This document shows, one piece after another, positions 24,548 through 33,849 of a stretch of 64,000 nt of DNA. The translations under genes and the position numbers were made by a program. The notes beneath the pieces were generated by a model, which had not been told where the DNA came from, did not search any database, and was given only the letters and a program-made list of their open reading frames with translations. How positions within the stretch are numbered: the stretch's first letter is position 1; each line of letters begins with the position of its first letter. Source of the stretch: Glycomyces fuscus (GTDB taxonomy: Bacteria > Actinomycetota > Actinomycetes > Streptosporangiales > Streptosporangiaceae); NCBI GenBank assembly GCA_002529455.1, contig NYMS01000006.1:124001-188000 (forward strand), in the 5' to 3' direction.

Positions 24548-25729
24548 TCAGCGCACGCTCAGCGCGTCCAGGTATCCCCTGAGGTTGCGCGCGGTCTCGG
24601 CGACCGAGTCACCGCCGAACTTCTCGACGGCGGCCTCGGCGAGCACCAGGGCGACCATCGCCTCGGCGACCACACCGGCGGCCGGGACCGCGGTGACGTC
24701 GCTGCGCTGGTGGTTGGCCTGCGCGGGCTCACCGGTCTCGACGTCGATGGTGTCCAGCGCCCTGGGCACCGTCGCGATCGGCTTCATCGCGGCGCGCACG
24801 CGCAGCGGGTCGCCGGTGGTCATGCCGCCCTCGACGCCTCCGGCGCGGTTCGTGCGGCGGCGCACGCCGTCGGGACCGGGCTCGATCTCGTCGTGGGCGA
24901 CGGAACCGCGGCGGGCGGCGGTGCGGAAGCCGTCGCCGACCTCCACGCCCTTGATCGCCTGGATGCCCATGAGCGCACCGGCCAGGCGCGCGTCCAGGCG
25001 CCGGTCCCAGTGCACGTGGCTGCCCAGGCCGGGCGGCAGGCCGTAGGCCAGCACCTCGACCACGCCGCCGAGGGTGTCGCCGGACTTCTTGGTGTCGTCG
25101 ACCTCCTCGACCATGCGGGCGCTGGTCGGGGCGTCGAAGCAGCGCAGCGGGTCGGCGTCGATCGCGGCCAGGTCCTCCGGGCGCGGCTGCGGCGCGTCCT
25201 CGGGCACCGCCACGGGCCCCATGGACACCACGTGGCTCAGGATCTCCACGCCCAGGGCCTGACGGCAGAACTGGCGCGCCACCTCGCCGATGGCGACGCG
25301 GGCGGCGGTCTCACGGGCGCTGGCGCGCTCCAGGATCGGCCGCGACTCCTCGTGGCCGTACTTCTGCATGCCGACCAGGTCGGCGTGGCCGGGCCGGGGC
25401 CGGGTGAGCGGCGCGTTGCGCGCCACGCTCTCCAGCTCCTCGGCGGGCACGGGGTCGGGGGACATCACCTTCTCCCACTTGGGCCACTCGGTGTTCCCGA
25501 CCTCGATCGCGACCGGACCCCCCTGGGTGCGGCCGTGGCGAATGCCCCCGATCACGGAGACCTGGTCCTTCTCGAACTTCATCCGGGCACCCCGGCCGTA
25601 CCCGGCGCGACGGCGGAGCAGCGCGGCGGCGATGTCGTCAGAGGTGACGGACACACCGGCCGGGAGGCCCTCCAGAATCGCGACGAGTGCGGGTCCGTGG
25701 GACTCCCCCGCGGTCAGCCAACGCAACAT
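24548..25729 (-). CDS. aroC: Chorismate synthase
   Basis: FMN-dependent last step of the shikimate pathway, 393 residues. Conserved blocks are [14 protein letters not shown] at the N-terminus, [17 protein letters not shown] near 45-60, [14 protein letters not shown] near 70, and the C-terminal [20 protein letters not shown]. The ATG at 25727-25729 has GGGAGGA nine bases upstream; a longer reading adds an unconserved basic leader. Reduced FMN is required but not consumed. Confidence 0.97.
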   Translation of the reverse strand: MLRWLTAGESHGPALVAILEGLPAGVSVTSDDIAAALLRRRAGYGRGARMKFEKDQVSVIGGIRHGRTQGGPVAIEVGNTEWPKWEKVMSPDPVPAEELESVARNAPLTRPRPGHADLVGMQKYGHEESRPILERASARETAARVAIGEVARQFCRQALGVEILSHVVSMGPVAVPEDAPQPRPEDLAAIDADPLRCFDAPTSARMVEEVDDTKKSGDTLGGVVEVLAYGLPPGLGSHVHWDRRLDARLAGALMGIQAIKGVEVGDGFRTAARRGSVAHDEIEPGPDGVRRRTNRAGGVEGGMTTGDPLRVRAAMKPIATVPRALDTIDVETGEPAQANHQRSDVTAVPAAGVVAEAMVALVLAEAAVEKFGGDSVAETARNLRGYLDALSVR

Positions 25730-25774
25730 GTGCACGATCCTCCCACGGATCGGTGCGCGGCGGCGCACCCGGGC

Positions 25775-26764
25775 TCAGGGTTGTGGAAACAGCGCTCCCC
25801 CCGCCAGGACGGTGGCCAGGGCGGCGGCGAGCATGAACGGGCCGAGCGGGAAGGGGTCCCTGCGGGTGAGCCTCCGCAGCGCCATGAGCACGACCCCCAC
25901 CAGCGAGAAGGCCGCGAAGGCCCAGAACACGGCGACCAGCGCGCCGAGGGGGCCCGCCGCCCACCCCGCGTACAGCGCGGTGAGCCCGGAGAGCTTGACG
26001 TCTCCGAACCCCAACCCCGCGCTGTGCACCCGCCACAGCAGCCAGTACAGCACCGTGACCAGGACCATGCCGGCGAGCGCGTCCCCGGCCCGGCCGGTGT
26101 CGGGGCCCTCGGGGGGCAGCAGGACCGCCGCCCCGATCAGGACCGCGGCGACGGGGTAGGCGGGGAGGACGACGGCGTCGGGCAGGCGCATGACCCGCAG
26201 GTCGATGACGGCCAGCGGCACGCCGACGGCGGTCAGCCAGAGCACGGCCAGCACGCCGAACGGGCACCAGTCGGGCCGGAGGGCGGCCCACAGCCCGACG
26301 CAGCCGAAGAGCACGGCGGTCACGACGACGACCGCGGGGTGGGAGCGGACGACCTGCTCGCAGTGGGGGCAGGCCCCGCGTCTTCGGAACGTCCGGGCCT
26401 CCACGGCGGGGAACCAGCGCAGGAAGCGCAGCTCGGCGCGGCAGTGGGGGCAGCGGGGCGGCGGCGGGCCCTCGTCGGCCCCGGACGGGAGCCGGCTCCC
26501 GTCCGGCACGCCCTCACCGGCGCCGGGGACGGTGCCGGTGTCGGGGACGGCGGTGGCGTCGTCGCGCGCGGGCTGGACCTGCCGGTCGGCGCGGGGCGTG
26601 AGCGAACCGCGGGGGGTGGGCGCCCCCGGCGGGTCGGCGGGGCCGAAGAGGTGGACGAGGCGGCCGTTGACCTGGCCCACCACCACTCCGAGCAGGGCGA
26701 GGAGGACGACGACGGAGGCCGCCCACAGGTGCGGGTGGAGGAGGAGTGTCGAGGGGGTGGGCAT
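25775..26764 (-). CDS. Prepilin peptidase (A24 family)
   Basis: A 329-residue polytopic protein. The N-terminal membrane helix is followed by a low-complexity cytoplasmic insert (about 40-95) and two CxxC pairs (CPHC near 104, CPHC near 132) that bind zinc in the methyltransferase half of type IV prepilin peptidases. The aspartyl protease half has the two catalytic Asp residues in VIDLRVMRLPD (near 188) and GFGDVKL (near 250). It would process type IV pilin-like or Tad pilins; no pilin genes are in this window. It lies 45 bases upstream of aroC on the same strand. Confidence 0.87.
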   Translation of the reverse strand: MPTPSTLLLHPHLWAASVVVLLALLGVVVGQVNGRLVHLFGPADPPGAPTPRGSLTPRADRQVQPARDDATAVPDTGTVPGAGEGVPDGSRLPSGADEGPPPPRCPHCRAELRFLRWFPAVEARTFRRRGACPHCEQVVRSHPAVVVVTAVLFGCVGLWAALRPDWCPFGVLAVLWLTAVGVPLAVIDLRVMRLPDAVVLPAYPVAAVLIGAAVLLPPEGPDTGRAGDALAGMVLVTVLYWLLWRVHSAGLGFGDVKLSGLTALYAGWAAGPLGALVAVFWAFAAFSLVGVVLMALRRLTRRDPFPLGPFMLAAALATVLAGGALFPQP

Positions 26765-26916
26765 GGTGGGAAGCTACCCTTCCGGGGCCCGTGGCGACAC
26801 CGCCCGGTCCGGCCTGTGGAAAAGTCCACGCCCGGAAGCGTCCTCGGGGCCGCACGCCCGCACGGGGCGGGGAACCGCGGCGGCCCGGTCCCGCGGGCGC
26901 CCGCGCCTGCCCGGAC

Positions 26917-26978
26917 CCCCGCTTCGGCCCGGGTCCGGACGCCCGAGGAGGGGAAAGCGGGTCGAAGCGGGCCCAGCG
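26917..26978 (-). repeat. Dispersed repeat, partial inverted copy
   Basis: Read on the minus strand, this segment aligns to about 62 bases ending the 139-base body of the 62 kb copy, with 11 mismatches by eye. Shared landmarks are GCCCGCTTC, CGGGCG and CCCGGGCCGAAGCGG. It begins about 16 bases beyond the stop of the SseB-like gene and is in the opposite orientation relative to its gene, compared with the nusB and yajC copies. Confidence 0.75.
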
Positions 26979-26993
26979 GCGGCTACGGCGGGT

Positions 26994-27860
26994 TCACTCG
27001 TCCCTCGCCGGCCCGCCTGCGCCGCCTCCGGGGCCCCGCGGGCCCTCGTGCCTTCCCGGACCCCCGCTGCCTTCGCTGCCTTTGGAGCCCCCCGGGCGCT
27101 CGTGCCTTCCCCGGCCTCCGCCGCGCTCCGGCCCGGGTCCGCCCTGGGGCGCGTCGTCGCGCCGGGCGCGTACGACGGCGCTCAGCTCGATGCCCCCGGG
27201 CAGCACGTGCCGCAGCTCGGCGGTGAGCCGCTCGGCCACGCGGCGCAGGACCTCGTCGTCGCGCTCCTCGAGTTCGAGGCGGATGCCGATCTCGCCGCGC
27301 TCGGAGGGGTGGATGCGGACGCGCTCGATACCGAACTCGGCCTTGGTGACCTGGTAGATGAGTCCGAGGACCTGCGGGTCGTCCTTGGGCTCGGGGACGG
27401 CGCCGTTCTCGGCGAGCATCCTGAGGAAGGGGCCCTGCACGGTGTAGGGCACGGGACCGGCCACGTCGATCACCAGCGCGTCCGCCTCCTCCTCCAGGGC
27501 CGCCTGGCAGGCGTCCCTGACGGTGAAGGGCACGGGGCGCGCGTCCGGGCGCCAGCGGCGGACCGCGTCCACGGAGGTGAAGGCGAGCATGCCGCGCCGC
27601 CCGTCCCTGCCGGTCATGATCGGGACGGCGACCTCGCTGTTCTTGTCCTTGGTGAGCCCGCCGACGCCCTCCTCGGTCTCGGTGGCCACGGCGACCACGG
27701 GGATGAGCACGCGGGTCCCGCTGAGCGCGGCCAGCACCTGGCGGTCGCCCGTCTCGCCCGACGCGTGCTCGCGCAGGCGTGCCTCGACCTCGGGATCGAC
27801 GCTGCCGTCGTCGTCGCGGAAGTTCTGGGCGCCGATGATGGATGGTCTGCTCACGTGCAC
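26994..27860 (-). CDS. SseB-family protein
   Basis: About 288 residues. The central region (for example TEEGVGGLTKDKNSEVAVPI and MLAFTSVDAVRRWRPDARPV) matches the SseB N-terminal domain, found in enhanced-serine-sensitivity and type III/ESX-associated proteins; no enzymatic role is known. The last 50 residues are Gly/Pro/Arg/Glu-rich and encoded by an imperfect 54-base duplication. The start is ambiguous between GTG at 27858-27860 and GTG at 27852-27854. It stands alone between the prepilin peptidase and marR genes. Confidence 0.7.
   Translation of the reverse strand: MHVSRPSIIGAQNFRDDDGSVDPEVEARLREHASGETGDRQVLAALSGTRVLIPVVAVATETEEGVGGLTKDKNSEVAVPIMTGRDGRRGMLAFTSVDAVRRWRPDARPVPFTVRDACQAALEEEADALVIDVAGPVPYTVQGPFLRMLAENGAVPEPKDDPQVLGLIYQVTKAEFGIERVRIHPSERGEIGIRLELEERDDEVLRRVAERLTAELRHVLPGGIELSAVVRARRDDAPQGGPGPERGGGRGRHERPGGSKGSEGSGGPGRHEGPRGPGGGAGGPARDE
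27024..27131. repeat. 54-base imperfect tandem duplication
   Basis: Two units starting at 27024 and 27078 share CTCGTGCCTTCCC and adjacent sequence. They encode the GRHE-type repeats in the C-terminal tail of the SseB-family protein on the minus strand. Confidence 0.65.
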
Positions 27861-28027
27861 CGACTCTACCGGTGGGCCGCCGGACCCGTACCGCACACGC
27901 GCGAGGCGGCGGGAACCCGCGGGGCCCCCGCGCGCGGGCCCCGGCCCCGGCCCCGCGGACCAGGTGCACGGGCCGGGCGCACGGACCCGGGCCCGAGAAT
28001 TCGGACACACCGAACGGCCGCTCCGGG

Positions 28028-28501
28028 CTACCCCCGCTGTGCGGCCCCGCCGTTGTCGAGCGCCCCGATGATCGAGCCGAGCTGGGCGACCTGCTCCACG
28101 CTGAGGCGGTCGAAGATCAGCGAGCGCACGCGCGCGGCGTGTCCGGGCGCGGCCTCGCGCAGGAGGAGGGCGCCCTTGTCGCTGAGTACCGCCCACAGCC
28201 CGCGGCGGTCGTCGTCGCAGTGCTCCCGGTGCACGTAGCCGCCGCGTTCGAGCCGGGCGACCTGGTGGGAGAGCCTGCTCTTGGACACGATGACGCTGTC
28301 GGCGAGCACCCGCATGCGCATGCGCCGCCCCTCGGCCTCGGACAGGTGCACGAGGATGCCGTACTCGATGAGCGAGAGCCCGGTGCGGGCGCGCAGGTCC
28401 TTCTCCAGCTCGTCGTAGATCCAGGCGTTCATCCTGAGGAAACCGCGCCAGACGTGCTGTTCTCCGGCGTCGAGCCACCCGGCGTTCTCCATGCGGCCCA
28501 T
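28028..28501 (-). CDS. MarR-family transcriptional regulator
   Basis: A 157-residue winged-helix regulator. The helix-turn-helix is visible in VLADSVIVSKSRLSHQVARL (about residues 66-85), followed by the wing with RREHCDDDRRG-type charged residues and a C-terminal dimerisation helix. Two in-frame ATGs (28499-28501, 28490-28492) are possible. It is divergent from yceI across 193 bases that contain a palindrome directly behind the yceI -10 box. It is therefore probably a repressor of itself and yceI; the ligand is unknown. Confidence 0.9.
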   Translation of the reverse strand: MGRMENAGWLDAGEQHVWRGFLRMNAWIYDELEKDLRARTGLSLIEYGILVHLSEAEGRRMRMRVLADSVIVSKSRLSHQVARLERGGYVHREHCDDDRRGLWAVLSDKGALLLREAAPGHAARVRSLIFDRLSVEQVAQLGSIIGALDNGGAAQRG

Positions 28502-28574
28502 CGTAGTGGCGTGTCCGAAACCTCCGCTCCGCCACACCGCCGGGCCCCGCGTCGGCGCGCGGCGGCAAAACGCC

Positions 28575-28625
28575 TTGCACGAGAGCCCGGTATTGCCTAA
28601 ACTCCTCTTCCGAGGAAGATTCTTC
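28575..28625 (+). promoter_or_regulatory. yceI promoter and MarR-type operator
   Basis: TTGCAC (28575-28580), a 17-base spacer and TAAACT (28598-28603) form a strong promoter toward yceI. Immediately downstream TCTTCC-GA-GGAAGA (28606-28619) overlaps GAAGA-T-TCTTC (28615-28625). A protein bound there would sit at the transcription start. The divergent MarR protein is the obvious candidate. Confidence 0.75.
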
Positions 28626-28694
28626 TGAGTTATCTTGTTACTCACCAGCGAGAGGGCCCGATCCCCGGGTCCGCCGACCCGACAGGGAGACACC

Positions 28695-29237
28695 ATGGCA
28701 GCGCAGGAACTGCAGGCCGGAACCTGGAAGATCGACCCCGCCCACAGCGTGGTCGGCTTCTCCGTACGGCACATGATGGTCAGCAAGGTCCGCGGGCGGT
28801 TCGAGAAGTTCGACGCCACGCTGACGGTCCCCGAGGACCCCACCCAGTCCTCCGTCGAGGCCACCATCGACGCCGGCTCGATCAACACCGACAACGCCGA
28901 CCGCGACAACCACATCCGCTCGGCCGACTTCTTCCACGTCGAGGAGCACCCGGAGTTCACCTTCCGCTCCACCGGCGTCGTCGCCAAGGGCGAGGACTTC
29001 GTCGTCCAGGGCGAGCTGAGCATCAAGGGCAACACCCGCCCGGTCGAGATCGCGCTGGAGTTCAACGGCTCCACCATCGACCCCTACGGCCTCAACCGCG
29101 CCGGCTTCACCGGCTCCACGCAGATCAGCCGCAAGGAGTTCGGCGTGGACATCGAGATGCCGATGGACGGCGGCGGCGTGGTCGTCGGCGACAAGATCAC
29201 CATCGACATCGACGCCGAGTTCACCCGCCAGGCCTGA
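28695..29237 (+). CDS. YceI-family lipocalin-like protein
   Basis: A 180-residue YceI domain (isoprenoid-binding beta barrel). It has the opening GTWKIDPAHSVVGFSVRHMM, the block DNADRDNHIRSADFFHVEEH, and the C-terminal DKITIDIDAEF. No signal peptide is visible, so it is probably cytoplasmic, as in many actinobacterial members. The start is ATG at 28695 after GGGAGA. It is controlled from the shared region with the marR gene. Proposed roles are polyprenoid binding or stress response; none is proven here. Confidence 0.9.
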   Translation: MAAQELQAGTWKIDPAHSVVGFSVRHMMVSKVRGRFEKFDATLTVPEDPTQSSVEATIDAGSINTDNADRDNHIRSADFFHVEEHPEFTFRSTGVVAKGEDFVVQGELSIKGNTRPVEIALEFNGSTIDPYGLNRAGFTGSTQISRKEFGVDIEMPMDGGGVVVGDKITIDIDAEFTRQA

Positions 29238-29362
29238 GCGCGTCCCGCGGCGGCCGGGCGGACTCCGGGCCGCACGGGACGGGGTGAGTGGCGGGACGGG
29301 CCGGCCTCCCGGAAGTTTTGACGACACACCGTCATCACCTTCGGGGCCGCTCGGATATCGTC

Positions 29363-29395
29363 AGCGGGGGGAGGGCGCGCAGCCCTCCCCCCGCT
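29363..29395 (+). terminator. Hairpin after yceI
   Basis: A 14-bp stem, AGCGGGGGGAGGGC (29363-29376) with 29382-29395, around a five-base loop, about 125 bases downstream of the yceI stop. There is no U tract. It isolates yceI from the next gene. Confidence 0.75.
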
Positions 29396-29435
29396 CGTGT
29401 CACGCGTGCGCGCCACCCGTCGGCCAGGAGGTCCC

Positions 29436-29747
29436 GTGTCCCCGTCCAACCCCTTCTCCCCCGAGGTCGTCGCCGCCGTCACCGCCCACATGAACGGCGA
29501 CCACCCCGAGGACACCCTGCTCATCTGCCGCGCCCTGGGCGGCCTGCCCGGGGCCGACGCGGCGCGCATGACGGGCCTGGACGGCGACGGCGGCGACTAC
29601 GCGGTCACCGTGGACGGAACCGAGCACGCCGTGCGCGTGCCGTGGGCGCGGCCGCTCACCGAGCGCGCCCAGATCCGCGCCGAGGTCGTGCGCATGTACC
29701 GGGAGGCCTGCGAGAAACTCGGCGCGGCCCCGCGCGGACAGCACTGA
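29436..29747 (+). CDS. DUF2470 domain protein
   Basis: A 103-residue protein with the DUF2470 signature VVAAVTAHMNGDHPEDTLLI near its N-terminus. DUF2470 also occurs at the C-terminus of heme-utilisation and pyridoxamine-oxidase-like proteins, where it may bind heme or iron. The start GTG at 29436 has AGGAGG seven bases upstream, so I prefer it to the longer reading. Its role as a free-standing protein is unknown. Confidence 0.8.
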   Translation: MSPSNPFSPEVVAAVTAHMNGDHPEDTLLICRALGGLPGADAARMTGLDGDGGDYAVTVDGTEHAVRVPWARPLTERAQIRAEVVRMYREACEKLGAAPRGQH

Positions 29748-29978
29748 GGCGCGCGAAGCGGGGCGGCACCGCCCGACCCGCGCCGTGTCCGGCCCCGCGC
29801 GCACCGTCCGCGCCCCCGAGGGAACTCCGCGCCCCCTCGGGGAGTCTCAAGGGGGTGAGGGGGACGACGAGGAACCCGCACCGGGGCCGGGAACGGCGCG
29901 CGGAAGGCGCCGCGCGGACCTACCCTGGAGGAGCCCTCGTTCCCCCGCAGGCCCACGACACGAACGCCTATCCGAAGG

Positions 29979-32693
29979 ATGGCTCCGACCTCGATGGTCA
30001 CGCCCGACGGTGACGAGAACGCGCCGACCCAACGGATCGAACCCACCGCGCCCACCACGCGCATCGGCCCCGGCGGGGACCGCCCGCGCGCGGAGCGCAC
30101 GCGCTGGGCCACCCGTGTGTTCCGCCCGGGCGCGGCCCGGGACGACGGCACCGGGCCCACCCGCGTGTCCTCCCCCGCCGCGGACCGCACCAGCGTCCTG
30201 CCCGGCGCGGGCCGGGCGGAGACCACCCGCACGGCGGGGGCCCCGGGGACGCGGCCCGCGCGCACCATCCCGGGCGACGGCCGCCCCGACGGCCGCACGC
30301 CCTGGTGGCGGACGCTGTTCGGCCCCCTCCTGGACTGGATGACCCGCCTGCTCTCGCGCGTGGTGGTCGGCCCCGCGAGCGACCTCGACTACGCCGTCCC
30401 CGCCGAGCTGCGCCGCCGCTACCGCGTGCTCGACCACATCGGCGCGGGCGGCGAGGCCGTCGTCTACCTGGCCGAGCCCACCGACTCCCCCGGGCGCAGG
30501 CTCGCGCTCAAGGTGTACCGGCCCGGCCACGACGTCAACCGCGAGCTCCTGGACCGCCTGCGCGCCCGCGGCACCGCCTCGCCGCACACCCCCGCCATCC
30601 ACGGGTACGGCACCGCCGCCAGCTCCTGGGGCGAGGACCTGGCCTGGGAGGCCCAGGAGTACTTCTCCCACGGGTCGCTGCGCGCGCTCATCGACCAGGC
30701 CCCGCTGCCGGACGACCGCGCCCGCGCCGTGGTCTCCGCCGTCGCCGAGTGCCTGCACCACTGGCAGGGCGAGCTGCAGCACAACCACACCGACGTCAAG
30801 CCCGAGAACCTGCTGGTGCGGTCCCTGGACCCGCCGGTCGTGGCGCTCACCGACTTCGGCGGCGCCGTGCGCGCCACCATGAGCCGCGTCTACGGCGGGT
30901 TGGCGATCACCGAGGACTACGCCGCGCCGGAGGTCGTCGAGGGCCGCCGCGAGGCCCCCGCGGCCTGGTGGTCCCTGGGCGTGATGGTGCACGAGCTGGT
31001 GGCCGGACGCCGCCCCGAGCGCGGCGGCAACTGGCTGACCGCCCGCAACACCGAGGTGGACATCTCCGCGATCACCGACGAGCGCTGGCGCCTGCTGGCC
31101 CGCGGCCTGCTCGCCCCCTCCCCGTCGGCCCGCTGGGGCTACGACGAGGTCGTACAGTGGCTGGCGGGCGAGCGCCCGCAGATCCGCGCGGCGCGCCGCC
31201 TGCGCCCCATCGAGTTCGCCGGGGCCAGCCACGAGGACCCGCCGAGCCTGGCCTTCGACCTGCTCGACCGCTCCGAGACGGGCGCCATGTGGCTGCGCAC
31301 CCACTGGCCCCAGCTGCGCACCTGGCTGGACCGCGAGGTCAACGACTACACCTTCGACCGCGCCCACCTGACCGGCCTGGACGCCCATCCCGAACAGGCG
31401 CACGTGGCGATCAGCGCGCTGGCCGCCCGGTACGTACCCGGGATGCCGCCGCGCTTTCGCGGCCACGAGATCAGCGCCGACGGGCTGCTGGACCTGGCCA
31501 CCGGCGACGCCAGCCGCCACGCGGTCGTGCGCGAGGCCGTGACCTCGGGGGCGGTCGGCCTGGGCGCCCAGCACTGGTGCCCGCACCCGGCCTGCCGCTC
31601 GGGCGGTTCGGGGCGGTGCGCCCTGCTGGAGCGCGTCCAGCACGAGGTGCCCCTGATCATGCGCAAGGTGTCCGAGAACGTCGACCGGCTGGTCGGCTCG
31701 GGGCCCGACGCCCCCCGACGCCCGGACACCCACGAGACCGACACCGCCTGGGCCAGGGCGGTCGAGCTGGTCCTGCTCCCCGAGACCGCGTCCCGGAGCC
31801 GGTCGCTGCTGCGCCGCCAGTCCTGGCACCCGCGCCAGCGCAGCGCCGCCCCGCACGCCCCGTGGTGGGTGGAGCAGCGGCGCCTGGCCCTGCGCGACGC
31901 CAGCGGCCGCGACGCCCTGACCACCCGCAGCGCCCTGATCACGGCGGTGCTCCTGCTGCCCGAGGCCGCGCGGGTGGGCGGCGGGATCGCCGAGCGCGAG
32001 CGCGCCGACGGCAGGGCGCGCCGCCAGGACCGGTGGGCGTCGCTGGTCGGTTCGGCCGGCGAACGCTGGTCACAGGCCCGGGAGAAGGCGGCCGGAGTCC
32101 GGCGCCGCGTCGCCGGGGCCTCCTCCGCGCCCGACCGCCCGACCGCGCCGCACCCCTACGACCCCGCGGGCGTGCAGGACCCCTCGCTCAGCCCTCGCGA
32201 ACAGGAACGCCGCAGGCGCCGGGCCGACAGGACCATGGGCCAGATCCAGCGGGCGATGAAGGCGGGCAGGTGCCGCCGGTTCGCCTATCCCGCGGCGCTG
32301 CTCGGGCTCGTGGACGGGGTGGGCCGCGTGGTGCGCCCGCAGGAGGGGTTCTACCCCGAGAGCGAGTTCGTGACCTCGGCCTACACCGGGCTGCTGGAGG
32401 CCGGCGACGGCGCGGTCCTGGGCTGGCTGTCGGAGGTCACCGGAGCCGTCACCGGCCTGCTGCCCGGCGGCATGGGCGCCGCGTGGTGGCTGCCGGTGCT
32501 GCTGTCGGTGCTGCTGGTGGTGCTGGGCCGCTCGGCGGCCAGCAAGAAGCCCACCTCGCGGGCCCGTCGGCGCCTGGGGGCCTTCCGCCTGGCCGTGGTG
32601 GGAACGCTGTTCATGGTGGTGGTGCTGTTGTCCACGGGCCTGTTGGCGCTGGGCTCGGGCGTGCTGATCCCCCTGGACGGCCTGCTCGCCTAG
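29979..32693 (+). CDS. Large Ser/Thr protein kinase-like membrane protein
   Basis: 904 residues. A Thr/Pro/Arg-rich leader (1-105) precedes a kinase domain: glycine loop IGAGGEAVVYLAEP near 153-166, Lys in ALKVYRPG near 176, HTDVKPENLL near 268-277 in place of HRDxKPxN, DFGGAVR near 291, YAAPEVVEG near 312. A long region of about 400 residues follows, containing a Cys-rich CPHPAC...GRC patch near 530-545. Two transmembrane helices lie near 837-855 and 875-895. The catalytic Asp and metal Asp are kept, so it may be active; the Arg of HRD is lost, so activation-loop control probably differs. ATG at 29994 is an alternative start. No linked substrate is evident. Confidence 0.82.
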   Translation: MAPTSMVTPDGDENAPTQRIEPTAPTTRIGPGGDRPRAERTRWATRVFRPGAARDDGTGPTRVSSPAADRTSVLPGAGRAETTRTAGAPGTRPARTIPGDGRPDGRTPWWRTLFGPLLDWMTRLLSRVVVGPASDLDYAVPAELRRRYRVLDHIGAGGEAVVYLAEPTDSPGRRLALKVYRPGHDVNRELLDRLRARGTASPHTPAIHGYGTAASSWGEDLAWEAQEYFSHGSLRALIDQAPLPDDRARAVVSAVAECLHHWQGELQHNHTDVKPENLLVRSLDPPVVALTDFGGAVRATMSRVYGGLAITEDYAAPEVVEGRREAPAAWWSLGVMVHELVAGRRPERGGNWLTARNTEVDISAITDERWRLLARGLLAPSPSARWGYDEVVQWLAGERPQIRAARRLRPIEFAGASHEDPPSLAFDLLDRSETGAMWLRTHWPQLRTWLDREVNDYTFDRAHLTGLDAHPEQAHVAISALAARYVPGMPPRFRGHEISADGLLDLATGDASRHAVVREAVTSGAVGLGAQHWCPHPACRSGGSGRCALLERVQHEVPLIMRKVSENVDRLVGSGPDAPRRPDTHETDTAWARAVELVLLPETASRSRSLLRRQSWHPRQRSAAPHAPWWVEQRRLALRDASGRDALTTRSALITAVLLLPEAARVGGGIAERERADGRARRQDRWASLVGSAGERWSQAREKAAGVRRRVAGASSAPDRPTAPHPYDPAGVQDPSLSPREQERRRRRADRTMGQIQRAMKAGRCRRFAYPAALLGLVDGVGRVVRPQEGFYPESEFVTSAYTGLLEAGDGAVLGWLSEVTGAVTGLLPGGMGAAWWLPVLLSVLLVVLGRSAASKKPTSRARRRLGAFRLAVVGTLFMVVVLLSTGLLALGSGVLIPLDGLLA

Positions 32694-32894
32694 GTCCCCG
32701 CTGACCCTGGCCGTCGGAGCCGTCACCGCCATGCTGTGGGTGTCGGCGGTCGCCGCGCTCCGCCTCCGAACCTCCTGAACAACTCGCACCACAGGCGTCA
32801 CATGTCCCGCCGTGTCCCCCCGGCGGGGCCTGTGGGCTATGATCGCCCGGTTCGGCACACGGACGTACGGCGACGACGGGGAAGCAGGTGTCAG

Positions 32895-33815
32895 GTGGGC
32901 GAGGTGATCGAGCTGCGCTCGGGAGAGTACCGGGCGCGCGTCGACCGCACGGGAGCGGGACTGCGGGCACTCACCTGGCGCGGCCGCGACGTGGTGTGGC
33001 CCTACGACGGGGACGGCCCCAAGGCCTTCCAGGGCCAGGTGCTGGCGCCGTGGCCCAACCGCGTGACCGAGCGCGGCTACCGCTTCGGCGGGGCCGAACA
33101 CCGCCTCGAACCCAACGACCCGGCGACGGGCACGGCCATCCACGGCCTGGTCCACGACCGGGAGTGGACGCCGGAGCCGGTGTCCGACGACGCGGCCCGG
33201 CTGCGGCTGGCCCTGGAGGGCGAACCCGGCTTCCCCTTCCCCCTGGAGCTGACCGTGGCCTACCGGCTCACCGCCGACGGACTGACGGTCACCACCACCG
33301 CCCGCAACCGGGGCGGGTCCCCCGCGCCGTTCGGACTGGGCTTCCACCCCTACCTGACCCTGGGCGAGCCGCTGTCGGCGCTGGCCGCGCGCGGCGAGCT
33401 GTCGGTGGAGGTCACCGCGGGCACCCGGCAGCCGGTGGACGGGCGGATGCTGCCCTCGGGCGACCCCGTCCCCGTGGACGGCGGCGAGTTCGACTTCCGC
33501 CCGCCGGGCCGCCAGCTGGGCGGCACCGTTCTGGACACCGCCTTCTCCGCGCTGGAGAGGGACACCGACGGGCGCGCGTGGGTGCGGGCGAGCGGCCCCG
33601 GGCACCGGGTGTCGCTGTGGTGCGACCGCAGTTTCGGCTGGCTGCAGCTGTTCAGCTCCGACACCCTCGGCGGGGAGGACCACCGGGCCCACCTGGCCGC
33701 CGAACCCATGACCTGCCCGCCCAACGCGCTGGCCACCGGCACCGACCTGATCGTGCTCGCCCCGGGGGAGTCGACCGAGCACGTGTTCGGCATCCTCGCC
33801 GAGTCCCTGGCCTGA
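32895..33815 (+). CDS. Aldose 1-epimerase family protein
   Basis: About 306 residues with galactose-mutarotase-like features: APWPNRVTERGYRFGG near 52-67 (substrate Arg), HGLVHDREW near 86 and HPYLTL near 156 (catalytic His pair), and a late Glu in AAEPMTCPPNA near 275. It interconverts anomers of free sugars; the exact sugar is unclear. The start is uncertain: GTG at 32895 or 32904. It follows the kinase gene after 200 bases and is probably separately expressed. Confidence 0.88.
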   Translation: MGEVIELRSGEYRARVDRTGAGLRALTWRGRDVVWPYDGDGPKAFQGQVLAPWPNRVTERGYRFGGAEHRLEPNDPATGTAIHGLVHDREWTPEPVSDDAARLRLALEGEPGFPFPLELTVAYRLTADGLTVTTTARNRGGSPAPFGLGFHPYLTLGEPLSALAARGELSVEVTAGTRQPVDGRMLPSGDPVPVDGGEFDFRPPGRQLGGTVLDTAFSALERDTDGRAWVRASGPGHRVSLWCDRSFGWLQLFSSDTLGGEDHRAHLAAEPMTCPPNALATGTDLIVLAPGESTEHVFGILAESLA

Positions 33816-33849
33816 GCCCGGCGCCACCGCGCGGCCCGCGGCCGGGGGG

